DNA of 64,000 nucleotides, taken from positions 390,382-454,381 of the forward strand of contig NZ_JAODIW010000008.1 in NCBI RefSeq assembly GCF_026586625.1, written 5' to 3'. The notes under the pieces are model-generated. The model saw only the letters and a program-made list of their open reading frames with translations. It had not been told where the DNA came from and made no database searches. This document shows positions 55,878 to 64,000 of this stretch, piece by piece. The DNA is from Halobium salinum (GTDB taxonomy: Archaea > Halobacteriota > Halobacteria > Halobacteriales > Haloferacaceae). Made by a program: the position numbers and the translations under genes. Positions within the stretch are counted from its first letter, which is position 1. Each line of letters starts with the position of its first letter.

Positions 55878-56013
55878 CGGCTCCGCCTCGGTACAGGGTT
55901 TCGGTGAACACGACCTCGCCGTGGACCGCCCATCGTCCGGACAGTCGAGCGGAGACGGGTTCGCCCTTCGAGGGTCGCTCGCGGCGCGACGCGCCGTTCG
56001 GGCGTTCGAGAAG

Positions 56014-56451
56014 CTATCGCTCTTCGGAGTCGAGCACGCGAATCTGGTCCCCGCGCACCGTCACGGGAATCGGGACCGTCGCCTCGTACAGTTCGACGGT
56101 GACCTGGTCCTTCCCCTCGTCGATGCGCTGGACGCGGGCCTTCTCACCCTTGAACGGGCCGGCGATGAGTTCGACGATGTCGCCCTCGGCGATCCCCTCC
56201 ACGTCGGGGGTCGGCGAGAGGAAGTGCTCCACTTCGGCCATCGAGGACATGCCGGGGACGATGGAGCGCGCGTGGGGAATCTCGTCCATGAGCCGTTCGA
56301 GCACGGCCGTGTTGTCGGCTTCGACCATCACGTAGCTGGTGAGCTGGTCGGGGGCGAGCACGGCGTGAATCTCCGGCTCCTCCTTCGTCGCGAGCATGTC
56401 CGCGACCGTCCGCTCCTGGCTCGCGGTGGTCTTGACGGCGAAGATGGGCAT
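56014..56451 (-). CDS. spt5: transcription elongation factor Spt5 (NusG)
   Basis: 145 residues. MPIFAVKTTASQERTVADML begins the NGN domain (which binds Spt4 and RNA polymerase), VMVEADNTAVLERLMDEIPH continues it and VEHFLSPTPDVEGIAEGDIV links to the KOW domain (ELIAGPFKGEKARVQRIDEG). Length and layout match archaeal Spt5. ATG 56451 is used; a longer start would add MVSES. It lies 4 bases after the secE stop, so the two are one operon. Confidence 0.93.
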   Translation of the reverse strand: MPIFAVKTTASQERTVADMLATKEEPEIHAVLAPDQLTSYVMVEADNTAVLERLMDEIPHARSIVPGMSSMAEVEHFLSPTPDVEGIAEGDIVELIAGPFKGEKARVQRIDEGKDQVTVELYEATVPIPVTVRGDQIRVLDSEER

Positions 56452-56455
56452 CGAC

Positions 56456-56629
56456 TCAGACACCACCGGGCAGCACGCTCATCACCGCGAAGATCAGGAA
56501 GCCGAGGAACCCGACGAGAATCACGCCGGCACCGGCGATCAGCGCGACCTGGGAGAACTCCTCCCACGAGGGCGTGCTGGCCATCTTCAGCACGCGCACG
56601 TAGGCCGAGAGGTCGTATTTGACGTCCAT
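56456..56629 (-). CDS. secE: protein translocase subunit SecE (Sec61-gamma)
   Basis: 57 residues, translated directly. The amphipathic N-terminal helix reads DLSAYVRVLKMASTPSWEEF and one membrane helix (VALIAGAGVILVGFLGFLIF) follows. In archaea SecE clamps SecY in the translocation channel. Spacing of 4 bases to the Spt5 start and the conserved ftsZ-secE-nusG order confirm the call. The short gene is easily missed. Confidence 0.9.
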   Translation of the reverse strand: MDVKYDLSAYVRVLKMASTPSWEEFSQVALIAGAGVILVGFLGFLIFAVMSVLPGGV

Positions 56630-56717
56630 TGTTGTGACGAGGGTAATGCGTCACCCTTCTTCTATCTGACGATGGATGCGAGTCGCCGATGGCAGCCGGT
56701 GCGTTCGGAGTCGGGAC

Positions 56718-57257
56718 TCACAGAAACCAACTGTCGTCGCTACAGAAGGCACCGCCGAACACCATCCCGCCTCCCGTCCGAGTTATCTCCGCGACGAACC
56801 CGTCTTCCGGAGGCCCGTCGTCGGGCGGGGTGGGCGTGTCGCTCCCAGAGTCGTCCGTCCCCGACCGCGAGACGGTGGTACCGCCGGCGCTCCCCCCTTC
56901 CCGACCGGCGCAGTCGGGGAAGTAGTGGTAGCTCGCAGTCCACTCCCGGTCGACCTCGAATCGGGCGAGGTAGGCGCCGCTCGGCAGGAGGTTCTCCAAC
57001 CGTACGGTCGCGACCCCCGACTCGTCGGCCGCGGAGAGGTCGTACCACTCCCGGTGCGCCAGCCGTTCGCTGTACTCCGCGTCGCCCCCGAAGCGGAGCG
57101 CCTCGAACTTCACTTCGTGTGGTTCGTCGTGGCGATTGAGCAACAGTACGTCGATGGGCCGGTTCACGAAGGGGAGGGAGACACAACCCGCGAACGACGC
57201 GGCGGCCGCGAGACTCCCTGCGCGGAGGAGGGACCGTCGGTTCGAGTGGGGAGACAC
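56718..57257 (-). CDS. Tat-exported lipoprotein between ftsZ1 and secE
   Basis: 179 residues from GTG 57257. NRRSLLRAGSLAAAASFAGC carries twin arginines and a lipobox Cys. A beta-rich domain follows (PIDVLLLNRHDEPHEVKFEA, YDLSAADESGVATVRLENLL) and ends with Ser/Gly/Asp-rich sequence and a GGGMVFGGAFC segment. An in-frame ATG at 57323 also exists, but a CTATAATC element centred 26 bases upstream of GTG 57257 supports the shorter leaderless form. Function unknown; it interrupts the usual ftsZ1-secE neighbourhood. Confidence 0.7.
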   Translation of the reverse strand: MSPHSNRRSLLRAGSLAAAASFAGCVSLPFVNRPIDVLLLNRHDEPHEVKFEALRFGGDAEYSERLAHREWYDLSAADESGVATVRLENLLPSGAYLARFEVDREWTASYHYFPDCAGREGGSAGGTTVSRSGTDDSGSDTPTPPDDGPPEDGFVAEITRTGGGMVFGGAFCSDDSWFL

Positions 57258-57359
57258 GAGTGACCAATCAGAATTCGTGATTATAGTGGTGTCGGTGAAG
57301 GGTACTGACGGGTCGAAACCCAACGCAGAAAAACCGAACCGCCGTCCGAGGCCCGCCGA

Positions 57360-58511
57360 CTACTCGACGAAGTCGATGTCCTGCTGGTCCTCGACGCCCT
57401 GCGGCGCCGGGGCGTTCTCGCGGCCGTATATCTGGGGCGACTGGACGCCGGTGACGACGATCATCGTGCGCATCTGGCCCTCCAGTTCGTCGTCGACGCT
57501 GGTCCCCCAGATGATGCGGGCGTCGGGGTCGATGCGGTCGTATATCTCCTCGACGACCCCTTCGGCCTCCTCGATGCTCATGTCCGAACCCCCCGTCACG
57601 TTGACGAGCGCGGAGTTGGCGCCGGAGATGTCCACGTCGAGCAGCGGCGAGCGCAGGGCGCTCTTGACGGAGTCCTGGGCCTTCTGCTCGGAGTCGGATT
57701 CGCCGAGACCGATCATCGCGACGCCGCCCTTCTCCATGACGGTGCGGACGTCGGCGAAGTCGAGGTTGACGAGTCCGGGCTTCGTGATGAGTTCGGTGAT
57801 GCCCTTCACGGAGCGCATCAGCACCTCGTCGGACACCTTGAACGCCTGACGGACGGGAAGCTTCCCGACGGAGTCGAGCAGGCGGTCGTTCGGTACGACG
57901 ATGACGGTGTCGGCCACGTCGCGGAGCCGTTCGAGGCCGGCCTCGGCGTTGGTGCGGCGAACCTCCCCTTCCGCAGTAAAGGGCGTCGTCACGATGGCGA
58001 TGGTGAGCGCGCCCGACTCGCGGGCGGCCTTCGCCACGACCGGCGCGGAGCCGGTGCCGGTGCCGCCGCCGAGACCGGCGGTGACGAACACCATGTCCGA
58101 GCCCTGAATCGCGTCGTGGATATCCTCCTGCGATTCGAGGGCGGCCTCCTCGCCGACCTGCGGCAGGGAGCCGGCGCCGCGGCCCTGCGTCTTCTGCTGG
58201 CCGATGAGAATCTTCGTGTCGGCCTCGATGTTCACGAGGTGCTGGACGTCGGTGTTGGCGGCGACCAGCTTCGCGCCGTGAATCCCCTCCTCGGCCATCC
58301 GGTTCACCGTGTTGCCGCCCGCACCCCCACAGCCGACGACGGTGATGTCGGTCTGGAGGTCCTGCAGGATGTCCTCGAGCTGGTCGTCGGACATCTTGCC
58401 GGTCATATTCGTGTGCGTCTCGGAAGCATCGACCGTCCCCTCCCCGTTCTGGGCCGGCCCATCCTCCGAATGTTCGGCCTCATCGATTGCATCCTCGACG
58501 ATGGAGTCCAT
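57360..58511 (-). CDS. ftsZ1: cell division protein FtsZ1
   Basis: 383 residues. The tubulin signature is [13 protein letters not shown], the first GTP loop [19 protein letters not shown] and the T7 synergy loop [15 protein letters not shown]. FtsZ forms GTP-driven filaments at midcell; FtsZ1 of haloarchaea works with FtsZ2 as scaffold of division. The N-terminal extension starting [18 protein letters not shown] is the FtsZ1 type. An AAGATAATTAACC element (about 58536-58548) lies 26 bases before the ATG. Next to secE-spt5 as in other haloarchaea. Confidence 0.93.
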   Translation of the reverse strand: MDSIVEDAIDEAEHSEDGPAQNGEGTVDASETHTNMTGKMSDDQLEDILQDLQTDITVVGCGGAGGNTVNRMAEEGIHGAKLVAANTDVQHLVNIEADTKILIGQQKTQGRGAGSLPQVGEEAALESQEDIHDAIQGSDMVFVTAGLGGGTGTGSAPVVAKAARESGALTIAIVTTPFTAEGEVRRTNAEAGLERLRDVADTVIVVPNDRLLDSVGKLPVRQAFKVSDEVLMRSVKGITELITKPGLVNLDFADVRTVMEKGGVAMIGLGESDSEQKAQDSVKSALRSPLLDVDISGANSALVNVTGGSDMSIEEAEGVVEEIYDRIDPDARIIWGTSVDDELEGQMRTMIVVTGVQSPQIYGRENAPAPQGVEDQQDIDFVE

Positions 58512-58706
58512 TTACGGCAAACGGTTACGAAGCAGGGTTAATTATCTTTCCCATGGCCGTCCGACGGCCGTCAGACGCTCATTTCAGCGAAATCCCCCTC
58601 GGAGGTATCTCAGCGGGTCGCCGACCGGCTCGCTATCCGGGTTTCCGGCCGGATATCCCTCCAGCTATCTCCGTTGATAGCCGGAACGTCGGACGAGGCG
58701 GCGGGC

Positions 58707-60284
58707 TCAGACGGCGAAGCGACGCTCCCGCTCGTCGCGCACGTCCTCGGGGTGAACCGTCGTCCCGTCGACCTCGACTGCCTCGCCGTCTGCCAATCTC
58801 CCGAACGCCGGTCCCTCCGGCACACCCAACTCCCGCGCCACCGCCGGGACGAACGCCGTCTCGCGCGCGACGACTTCGGCCCCGTCTCCGTCCCCCTCGG
58901 TCTCGACCGTCACCGAGTCGTACTTCTCGCGGAGCACCGCGGCGAGGGCGTCGACGAGCGAGCGGTAGGCGTCGCGGGTCGACTCGGCTCCGTCCGAGTC
59001 ACCGTCGCCCGAACTACCGCCGGTCGCCGGAAACGCCGCCCGCCCGACCGCCCGCGTTCCGCTCTGCTCGGTCCAGAAGGCGACGGTGTCGGCCGCGACC
59101 GCCTCTCGAACCGCGCCGGCGTCGACGCCCTGTGCCTCGCTCAGCAGGTCGCCCGGGAGCGCTCGGACCTCGAAGGCGTCCCGCGGGCCACCACCGTCGT
59201 CGGCACCGAAGTCAGGGACGACGTTTCCGAACCGGAGGCCGTCGTCGACGCGCCCGAGTGCGTTCTCGAGGGCGGCGACCAGCGCGAGCGGTCGGTCGTC
59301 GACCTCTCGAGCCCACGTTTCGCTCACGACGCGGTAGCCGAGGTCGGTGAGCGTCGCCCGCAGTTCGGACTTCTCGCCCTCGACCAGGGCGTGCTCGGCG
59401 GCGCTCGCCGCGAAGGTCCGCCGGAGCACCTCGGGGTGGGTCTCGGGGTCGCCGAGTTCGTCGAGTTGCCAGTCGGCGGCGACGTGGCCCACTCCCCACG
59501 CCGTCTCGCGGAGGACGCGCTCGAATCGAGGCGCGTAGTGGCCGCCGCCGAACCCGACGAGGTGGCGGGGGGTCTCGGCGCCCTCGTCGCCCGTACCGAC
59601 CGTACCGACCGACCCACCCGCGCCGCCCGCGCCGTCCGCGCCCCGAACGTCGGCCGCCACGCCGGCGAGGTCGAGCACCGAGCGGGCGACCGCCCGGGCG
59701 CCGTCGGGGTCCGCCCACTCGGTCTCGCCGCTGCCGAGTTCGACGAACATCGACGGGGCGCCCACCTCGCTCGGGCCGTGGTGCGTGCACTCGACGCCCA
59801 CCTCGTACCCTTCGGGCGCGTGGTCGTCGAAGGCGGCGACGAGGCGCTTCTGGGCGTTCGGCGCGGCTCGGCCGAAGCGCCGGTCCGCGCCGCCGTACTT
59901 CGCCGGGCCGAAGTTCCCCGTGAAGTGGCAGGTGAGCAGGGGTCCGGTGTCACCGGAGTGCCGGGAGACGAACAGCAGGAGGTCGACTCCGGCCTCGGGA
60001 CCGTCCTCGACGACGCCGAACGCGCCGGCCGGTCGGTCGAGGTCGAGATGCATCGCGTCGAAGGTCCGGAGTTCGAAGGCGGGGTCGGCGGAGTCCGCGT
60101 CGGAGTCGGCAGAGTCGACGTCGGAGTCGGCGGCGGCCTCGGCGTCAAGTCGGTACACCGTCCCGCCGCCGTCGTCGTCCGCACGGCTCTCGTCCGCGTG
60201 TTCGGTCCAGTCGGCCAGGTCGAGTAGCCGCTCGCCGATGTGTTCCGATGCGTGGTCGGCCCGGGAGACGACGATCGCGATCAC
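58707..60284 (-). CDS. dtdA: D-aminoacyl-tRNA deacylase (archaeal DTD2)
   Basis: 525 residues. LLLFVSRHSGDTGPLLTCHF, TGNFGPAKYGG and VGVECTHHGPSEVGAPSMFV are the conserved catalytic segments of archaeal/plant DTD2, which removes D-amino acids from tRNA. The C-terminal half adds VSETWAREVDDRPLALVAAL and a haloarchaeal extension ending VHPEDVRDERERRFAV. An N-terminal insertion of repeated Asp/Ser (SDVDSADSDADSADP) makes it longer than usual, about 450. No signal peptide. It lies downstream of the antiporter gene on the same strand, separated by hairpin elements. Confidence 0.9.
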   Translation of the reverse strand: MIAIVVSRADHASEHIGERLLDLADWTEHADESRADDDGGGTVYRLDAEAAADSDVDSADSDADSADPAFELRTFDAMHLDLDRPAGAFGVVEDGPEAGVDLLLFVSRHSGDTGPLLTCHFTGNFGPAKYGGADRRFGRAAPNAQKRLVAAFDDHAPEGYEVGVECTHHGPSEVGAPSMFVELGSGETEWADPDGARAVARSVLDLAGVAADVRGADGAGGAGGSVGTVGTGDEGAETPRHLVGFGGGHYAPRFERVLRETAWGVGHVAADWQLDELGDPETHPEVLRRTFAASAAEHALVEGEKSELRATLTDLGYRVVSETWAREVDDRPLALVAALENALGRVDDGLRFGNVVPDFGADDGGGPRDAFEVRALPGDLLSEAQGVDAGAVREAVAADTVAFWTEQSGTRAVGRAAFPATGGSSGDGDSDGAESTRDAYRSLVDALAAVLREKYDSVTVETEGDGDGAEVVARETAFVPAVARELGVPEGPAFGRLADGEAVEVDGTTVHPEDVRDERERRFAV

Positions 60285-60380
60285 TGGACGGGCGTTGTCC
60301 CAGCGTGGATAAAACGCGTCCGGGTCGCGGTCGCCGGCGCCGACTGAGGGTCGTCGGGGCGGTCACCGGCCGGAGTCGCT

Positions 60381-60567
60381 ACATCACCGCGTCAGCCGGA
60401 TGGCCGCGTGAACGCGCGGCCGTCGTGGCGCTCGGTCGTCCACACCACCGCGTCAGCGAGACACGCGGCGACAAGCCGCCGCGCGTCGTGGCGCTCAGTC
60501 GTCCACACCACCGCGTCAGCGAGACGAGCACGCATGAACGCGTGCTCGTCGTGGCGCTCAGTCGTCC
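60381..60567 (-). repeat. three tandem 63-base hairpin elements
   Basis: Period 63 bases (CTC(A/G)GTCGTCC starts at 60431, 60494 and 60557). Flanks CACACCACCGCGTCAGCGAG and CGTCGTGGCGCTCAGTCGTC are shared, but each middle stem differs: GGCCGCG/CGCGGCC (60402-60408/60415-60421), CGCGGCG/CGCCGCG (60464-60470/60477-60483) and ACGAGCACGC/GCGTGCTCGT (60524-60533/60540-60549), each with a 6-base loop. The last unit runs over the antiporter stop codon. A fourth copy lies at 48067-48132. Confidence 0.85.
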
Positions 60568-61931
60568 CCGCTCTCGTGCCCACCGTCGGCCGCCGCCGGC
60601 CGGCCGCGGACCCGGTTCGCCGTCAGCCGGAACACCTCGCGGGTGTCGTCAATCCGGACCGCGAACAGGGCGAGTCCGAGCATCATGTAGAGGACGGTGA
60701 AGCCGATGAGCATCCAGTAGGAGTACGTCTCGGCGAGCGCCTCGGGGTAGAGTTGGATGATGGCGAACTCCGCGGCGACCTGCGAGAGGAACAGCACCAG
60801 CAGGGTGACCGCCTCGCGTACGCTGATGTTGAAGTTCACGAGGATGGCGATGGCGAAGAAGCTCTGGGCCGCGGTGAGCCAGATCTCCGCGGCCTGCTTC
60901 TGGTCGAAGGGGAGCACGCCGTAGCTTCCGAGAGCGATGCTGTACACCGCCACGAGTGTCCCGACGAGCAGCGTCCACTGGTTGAGCTTCGAGGAGATGA
61001 GCGCGTTGAACGCCGCGGTCGAGCGGGCCTTGTTGACGAGGTAGGCCGTGACGATGAGTTCGGGGCTCTCGGAGGCCAGCGGCGCGAACCACTGAATCAT
61101 GAAGAAGCGGGGGATGCCCAGCTGGAGGCCGAGCTCTTCGAGCCCGTGGGCGAACGGCTCGACGGCGGTGAAGATGAGGAAGGCGGAGTAGGTGAACAGG
61201 GTCAGTACGACCGGAATCCGGACCGACCGGGACTTCTCGTGGAAGTACTTCGGGACGCCGACCTGCTCCTCGTGTTCCTCCACGTCGCCGCGGACGATGA
61301 CCGCGATGTACGTGAGGTAGAGCCCGACGAGAATCACGAAGTCGACGGCGTCGATGCCGAGTCCCGGGGAGTTGGCGGCCCCGAACGAGAGCGAGATGGG
61401 GACGAAGAAGGCGAACAGCGTCGCGCCGAGGAGAAACACGATTTCGGTCGAGATGTCGCGGTCCAGCTTGACGGCGTCCTTCATCGTCCCGGCGCGGTCG
61501 ATGACGGCGACGTCGTCGCCGCGGGTCGCCTTGTAGATGGAAAACAGCGCGATGGCCGACCAGCCCAGCCCGATGAGAATGCGGTTGGCCCCGGTCATGT
61601 TCGCGATGGCGAGGTTCGCGGCCTCGGTGTTTCCGGGGTTCGAGCCGGCCTCCCAGGCGTACAGCGCGTCGACCGCGTACTCCGGCGCTACCGCGAGGAC
61701 GGCGAGGACGGCGAGGGCGAACGCCCGCGGGACGTCCTTCTCCGCGCTCTCCGCACCCCACGCGAGGAGGAACGACGCGCCGAGGACGCCGATGCCGGCG
61801 ACACCGACCTGTGCGACCGTCGAGAGCCCAACGGCCTCGGGCCCGCCGACCGCCCAGACGAAAATCCACGGAAGTGTCAGTACCGCCGCCCCGGCCAGTG
61901 CCGTGAGCGGGTGTCGGAGGAGCGAGCTCAT
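60558..61931 (-). CDS. CaCA-family sodium/calcium exchanger-like antiporter
   Basis: 457 residues, about eleven helices in two inverted halves. Alpha repeats are LAVLAVAPEYAVDALYAWEA and WFAPLASESPELIVTAYLVN, each with the acidic residue in a PE motif that binds cations. A hydrophilic loop (IVRGDVEEHEEQVGVPKYFH) separates the halves and may be regulatory. It probably exchanges Na+ or H+ for Ca2+ across the cytoplasmic membrane. ATG 61931 follows GGTTACTTG at about 26 bases; the longer frame is unlikely. The stop lies in a hairpin element. Confidence 0.85.
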   Translation of the reverse strand: MSSLLRHPLTALAGAAVLTLPWIFVWAVGGPEAVGLSTVAQVGVAGIGVLGASFLLAWGAESAEKDVPRAFALAVLAVLAVAPEYAVDALYAWEAGSNPGNTEAANLAIANMTGANRILIGLGWSAIALFSIYKATRGDDVAVIDRAGTMKDAVKLDRDISTEIVFLLGATLFAFFVPISLSFGAANSPGLGIDAVDFVILVGLYLTYIAVIVRGDVEEHEEQVGVPKYFHEKSRSVRIPVVLTLFTYSAFLIFTAVEPFAHGLEELGLQLGIPRFFMIQWFAPLASESPELIVTAYLVNKARSTAAFNALISSKLNQWTLLVGTLVAVYSIALGSYGVLPFDQKQAAEIWLTAAQSFFAIAILVNFNISVREAVTLLVLFLSQVAAEFAIIQLYPEALAETYSYWMLIGFTVLYMMLGLALFAVRIDDTREVFRLTANRVRGRPAAADGGHESGDD

Positions 61932-62097
61932 GGCACCATCGACACGAGGGCCGCAAGTAACCCTTCTGTTTTCGTGGCCCGGCCGTGGCTCTCGGTAGCT
62001 CGAAGCAGGCCCGTAGCGTCGAGTTCGGCGACCGACCCGGCCGCCGGGTCCCACATCGGCCGACAGCGTTCACTGTCGGCCCCCCGTAGTCCGACGC

Positions 62098-62784
62098 GTG
62101 ACCACGTACGAGGACGAACTCCGCGTCGACGTCGCCCCCGGAATCGGACTCGCCGTCGCGTACGAACTCGACCCGAAGACGAACCGGACCCGAGTCCGGA
62201 CGCGCATCGAGCGCCGGAACGGAGCGACCGACGCCGTCGGTTCCGAGGAGCGGTCGCCGGACGAGCAGGGGGACACCGTCGCCGCCGACAGTCGCGAGGA
62301 GGGTACTCCAGCCGAAGGCCGGGAGGAGGGTGTCCCGGCCGCCGACCACAGTGGCGCTTCCGACGGGCCGGCCACTCCAGATGCCCCCGGTAACCCAACT
62401 GACTTCGATGGCCACGGCTCCGCCAACAACGGCTCCGACGACGACGCGGGCGACGGCAGAACGGGGGAAACGCCGCCCGCCGCGGAGGACGACCCGGCCG
62501 CGCCGGACGCCGCCCGGAGCGTCGAGGTCGACCAGACGGGCGACGAACCGGTCGCCGTCGGGCTGGACGCGGGGCGCTCGCAGGCGACGTTCGAGCTCTT
62601 CCGGGACGCCGCCGACGAGTGGCGCTGGCGGCTCCGTCACCGGAACGGGAACGTCGTCGCGAGCAGCGGCGAGGGGTACTCCTCGAAGGCGAACGCGCGC
62701 AAGGGGCTCCGGAGCGTGAAGCGCAACGCGCCGGCGGCCCCGGTCGAGGAGGTGGCCGGGGCTGGCGACCGCGACGCCGACTGA
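62098..62784 (+). CDS. DUF1508 (YegP-like, HVO_2922 type) protein
   Basis: 228 residues, GTG start. After an N-terminal beta segment ([20 protein letters not shown]) and a 90-residue disordered, acidic linker comes the DUF1508 domain: [59 protein letters not shown]1508 proteins are small dimers of unknown activity; haloarchaea have both short copies and longer ones like this with an N-terminal module. A GTAGTCCGACGC context precedes the start, with no clear TATA box. Confidence 0.78.
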   Translation: MTTYEDELRVDVAPGIGLAVAYELDPKTNRTRVRTRIERRNGATDAVGSEERSPDEQGDTVAADSREEGTPAEGREEGVPAADHSGASDGPATPDAPGNPTDFDGHGSANNGSDDDAGDGRTGETPPAAEDDPAAPDAARSVEVDQTGDEPVAVGLDAGRSQATFELFRDAADEWRWRLRHRNGNVVASSGEGYSSKANARKGLRSVKRNAPAAPVEEVAGAGDRDAD

Positions 62785-62857
62785 GAGGTCGGTGAGGGCG
62801 CCGAGTCGGTCGACGCCGAGGAGTAGACATATCCGGACCCGACGCGACCCGTCGACC

Positions 62858-63736
62858 ATGCAGGTCTACGGACTCCTCGGCAACCCGGTCGGGCACTCGC
62901 TCTCCCCGCCGATGCACGAGGCGGCTTACGAGACGCTCGGGATGGACGCCCGATACGTCACCTTCGAGCCGGAGCGAGACGCCGTCGAGGCGGCGGTCCG
63001 CGGCGCCGACGCCCTCGGCATCGACGGCCTGAACGTCACCGTCCCGTTCAAGCGGGAGGTCCTCGACCAGGGGCTCGTCGACGCCGACCCCTTGGCCGCC
63101 CGCGTCGGCGCGGTGAACACCGTCGACTTCGGCGACCGGGACGAGGAGGGCCGTCCCCGCGGCTACAACACCGACGTGGCGGGCGTCACGCGGGCGTTCG
63201 AGCACCACGGCGTCGGCCTCGGCGGTCGGGAGGCAGTCGTGGTCGGCGCCGGCGGCGCGGGCCGGGCGGCGGCCTTCGCCCTCGCCGACGCGGGCGCCTC
63301 GGTCCACGTGGCGAACCGAACCGCGTCGACCGCCGAGGCGCTCGCCGAGGACGTGGCCGCGACCGAGGGGGTCACCTCCGACGCCGTAACCGCTGGCGGG
63401 TTGGACTCGCTCGCGGCGACGGTCCCGGGCGCCGACCTGCTGGTGAACGCGACGACGGTCGGGATGGCGGAGAGCGACGAATCGGGCGGGGACGACGGCG
63501 AGTCGGGCGACGAGACGCCGGTCCCCGCCGAACTCCTGCACGGAGAGCTCGCGGTGCTCGACGCCGTCTACTCGCCGCTCCGGACCCGGCTCCTGCGGGA
63601 CGCAGAGCGGGCGGGTGCGACGACGATAGACGGTCTGTGGATGCTGTTGTATCAGGGGGTCGAAGCGTTCGAGCGCTGGACCGGACGGGACGCGCCGGTG
63701 GCGGAGATGGACGCCGCAGTACGGTCCGCGCTGTAG
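62858..63736 (+). CDS. aroE: shikimate dehydrogenase
   Basis: 292 residues. [20 protein letters not shown] binds shikimate (SLS), GLNVTVPFK carries the catalytic Lys and [20 protein letters not shown] its Asp partner. The Rossmann NADP site is [20 protein letters not shown] with VANRTAST after it, where Asn-Arg-Thr marks NADP preference. It reduces 3-dehydroshikimate in aromatic amino acid synthesis, in the cytoplasm. An insertion ([20 protein letters not shown]) is halophile-specific. GACATATCCGG lies 26 bases before ATG 62858. Confidence 0.95.
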   Translation: MQVYGLLGNPVGHSLSPPMHEAAYETLGMDARYVTFEPERDAVEAAVRGADALGIDGLNVTVPFKREVLDQGLVDADPLAARVGAVNTVDFGDRDEEGRPRGYNTDVAGVTRAFEHHGVGLGGREAVVVGAGGAGRAAAFALADAGASVHVANRTASTAEALAEDVAATEGVTSDAVTAGGLDSLAATVPGADLLVNATTVGMAESDESGGDDGESGDETPVPAELLHGELAVLDAVYSPLRTRLLRDAERAGATTIDGLWMLLYQGVEAFERWTGRDAPVAEMDAAVRSAL

Positions 63737-63780
63737 TCTGTCGGTTGCTTTTAAATAGGGCCCACTCATACTGTCGGGCA

Positions 63781-64000
63781 ATGGCACTACTCGACAAGCT
63801 GAAGTCGTTGCTCGGGATGGGGGACTCCTCCCGCGACGACAGTCGCCGGGAGCCCGGTGTGACCGTCGAGCGGGACACACGCGAGGGCGCCGGGGCGGAG
63901 GCCGGGACGGAGGCCGCGGTGAAGGGGACCGACGAGGCCGGAGCCTCGACGGACGCCGGTGCCGCCGCGGACGAGCGCGAGACGGGGACCGAACGGGCGG
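63781..64000 (+). CDS. helix-hairpin-helix-type protein, 5' part only
   Basis: 73 residues to the right edge: MALLDKLKSLLGMGDSSRDD, then an acidic Ala/Thr/Glu-rich segment (VTVERDTREGAGAEAGTEAA, VKGTDEAGASTDAGAAADER). In other haloarchaea the gene after aroE starts like this and ends with helix-hairpin-helix DNA-binding motifs, which would lie outside this window, so this is inference. The start is supported by GCTTTTAAATAGGG (63747-63760) at about 26 bases. Frame is open to the end. Confidence 0.65.
   Translation, partial: MALLDKLKSLLGMGDSSRDDSRREPGVTVERDTREGAGAEAGTEAAVKGTDEAGASTDAGAAADERETGTERA

Noticed and set aside
60381-60567. CRISPR-like array
   Set aside because: Repeats are regularly spaced, but the unique middle of each unit is itself a hairpin, there are only three units, and no cas gene is near. 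A matching single copy lies after another gene.

Overview
The window is chromosomal DNA of a haloarchaeon (class Halobacteria). It is very GC-rich, its proteins are strongly acidic, and it carries twin-arginine lipoproteins. Many genes have a TATA-like element about 26 bases before an ATG or GTG, the leaderless layout typical of this group. Core archaeal genes are present (ftsZ1, secE, nusG/spt5, dtdA, aroE, a tRNA-Ser gene). No rRNA, CRISPR array, transposase or integrase is visible. The genus cannot be told from the sequence alone.

Layout. 1-5.1 kb: a Bat-type regulator, a zinc-ribbon protein, small membrane proteins, an NmrA-like reductase and a BAAT-type lipoprotein hydrolase. 5.2-12.8 kb: a seven-gene minus-strand type IV pilus-like operon (PilB-like ATPase, TadC-like membrane protein, five prepilin-like proteins) from one promoter. 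13-20 kb: a DUF2071 protein, a wrecked tetR gene behind a zinc-ribbon membrane protein that still has a palindromic operator, and Tat-exported proteins (lipoprotein, polysaccharide deacetylase, beta-propeller). 20-26 kb: a PTS-dependent dihydroxyacetone kinase module, dhaK, dhaL and dhaM plus ptsH-ptsI, so that phosphate can pass from PEP through EI, HPr and DhaM to DhaL-DhaK.

27-34.3 kb: a compact cluster joining a cysteine-less pterin synthase-like protein, a methyltransferase, a medium-chain dehydrogenase, a CDP-alcohol phosphatidyltransferase, a dehydrogenase/aldo-keto reductase fusion and a divergent glycosyltransferase. This is the best candidate for an undescribed pathway. 34.9-43.7 kb: an exported CARDB-like protein with a MacB/FtsX-type ABC transporter, then a DUF4129/DUF58/MoxR membrane module. 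44-48 kb: tRNA-Ser(CGA) followed by repeated copies of its own 3' end, small DNA-binding and membrane proteins, and an aRF1 paralogue lacking both the NIKS and GGQ motifs. 48-58.5 kb: citramalate/isopropylmalate synthase, a PhoX-like phosphatase, DUF192, an HNH-like protein, a HAD phosphatase, nusG, secE, a lipoprotein and ftsZ1. 58.7-64 kb: dtdA, a CaCA antiporter, a DUF1508 protein, aroE and the start of a further gene.

The most striking non-coding structure is a roughly 63-base element found downstream of two unrelated genes, 12 kb apart. Its flanks are conserved, while the hairpin in its middle changes sequence from copy to copy but keeps its pairing.
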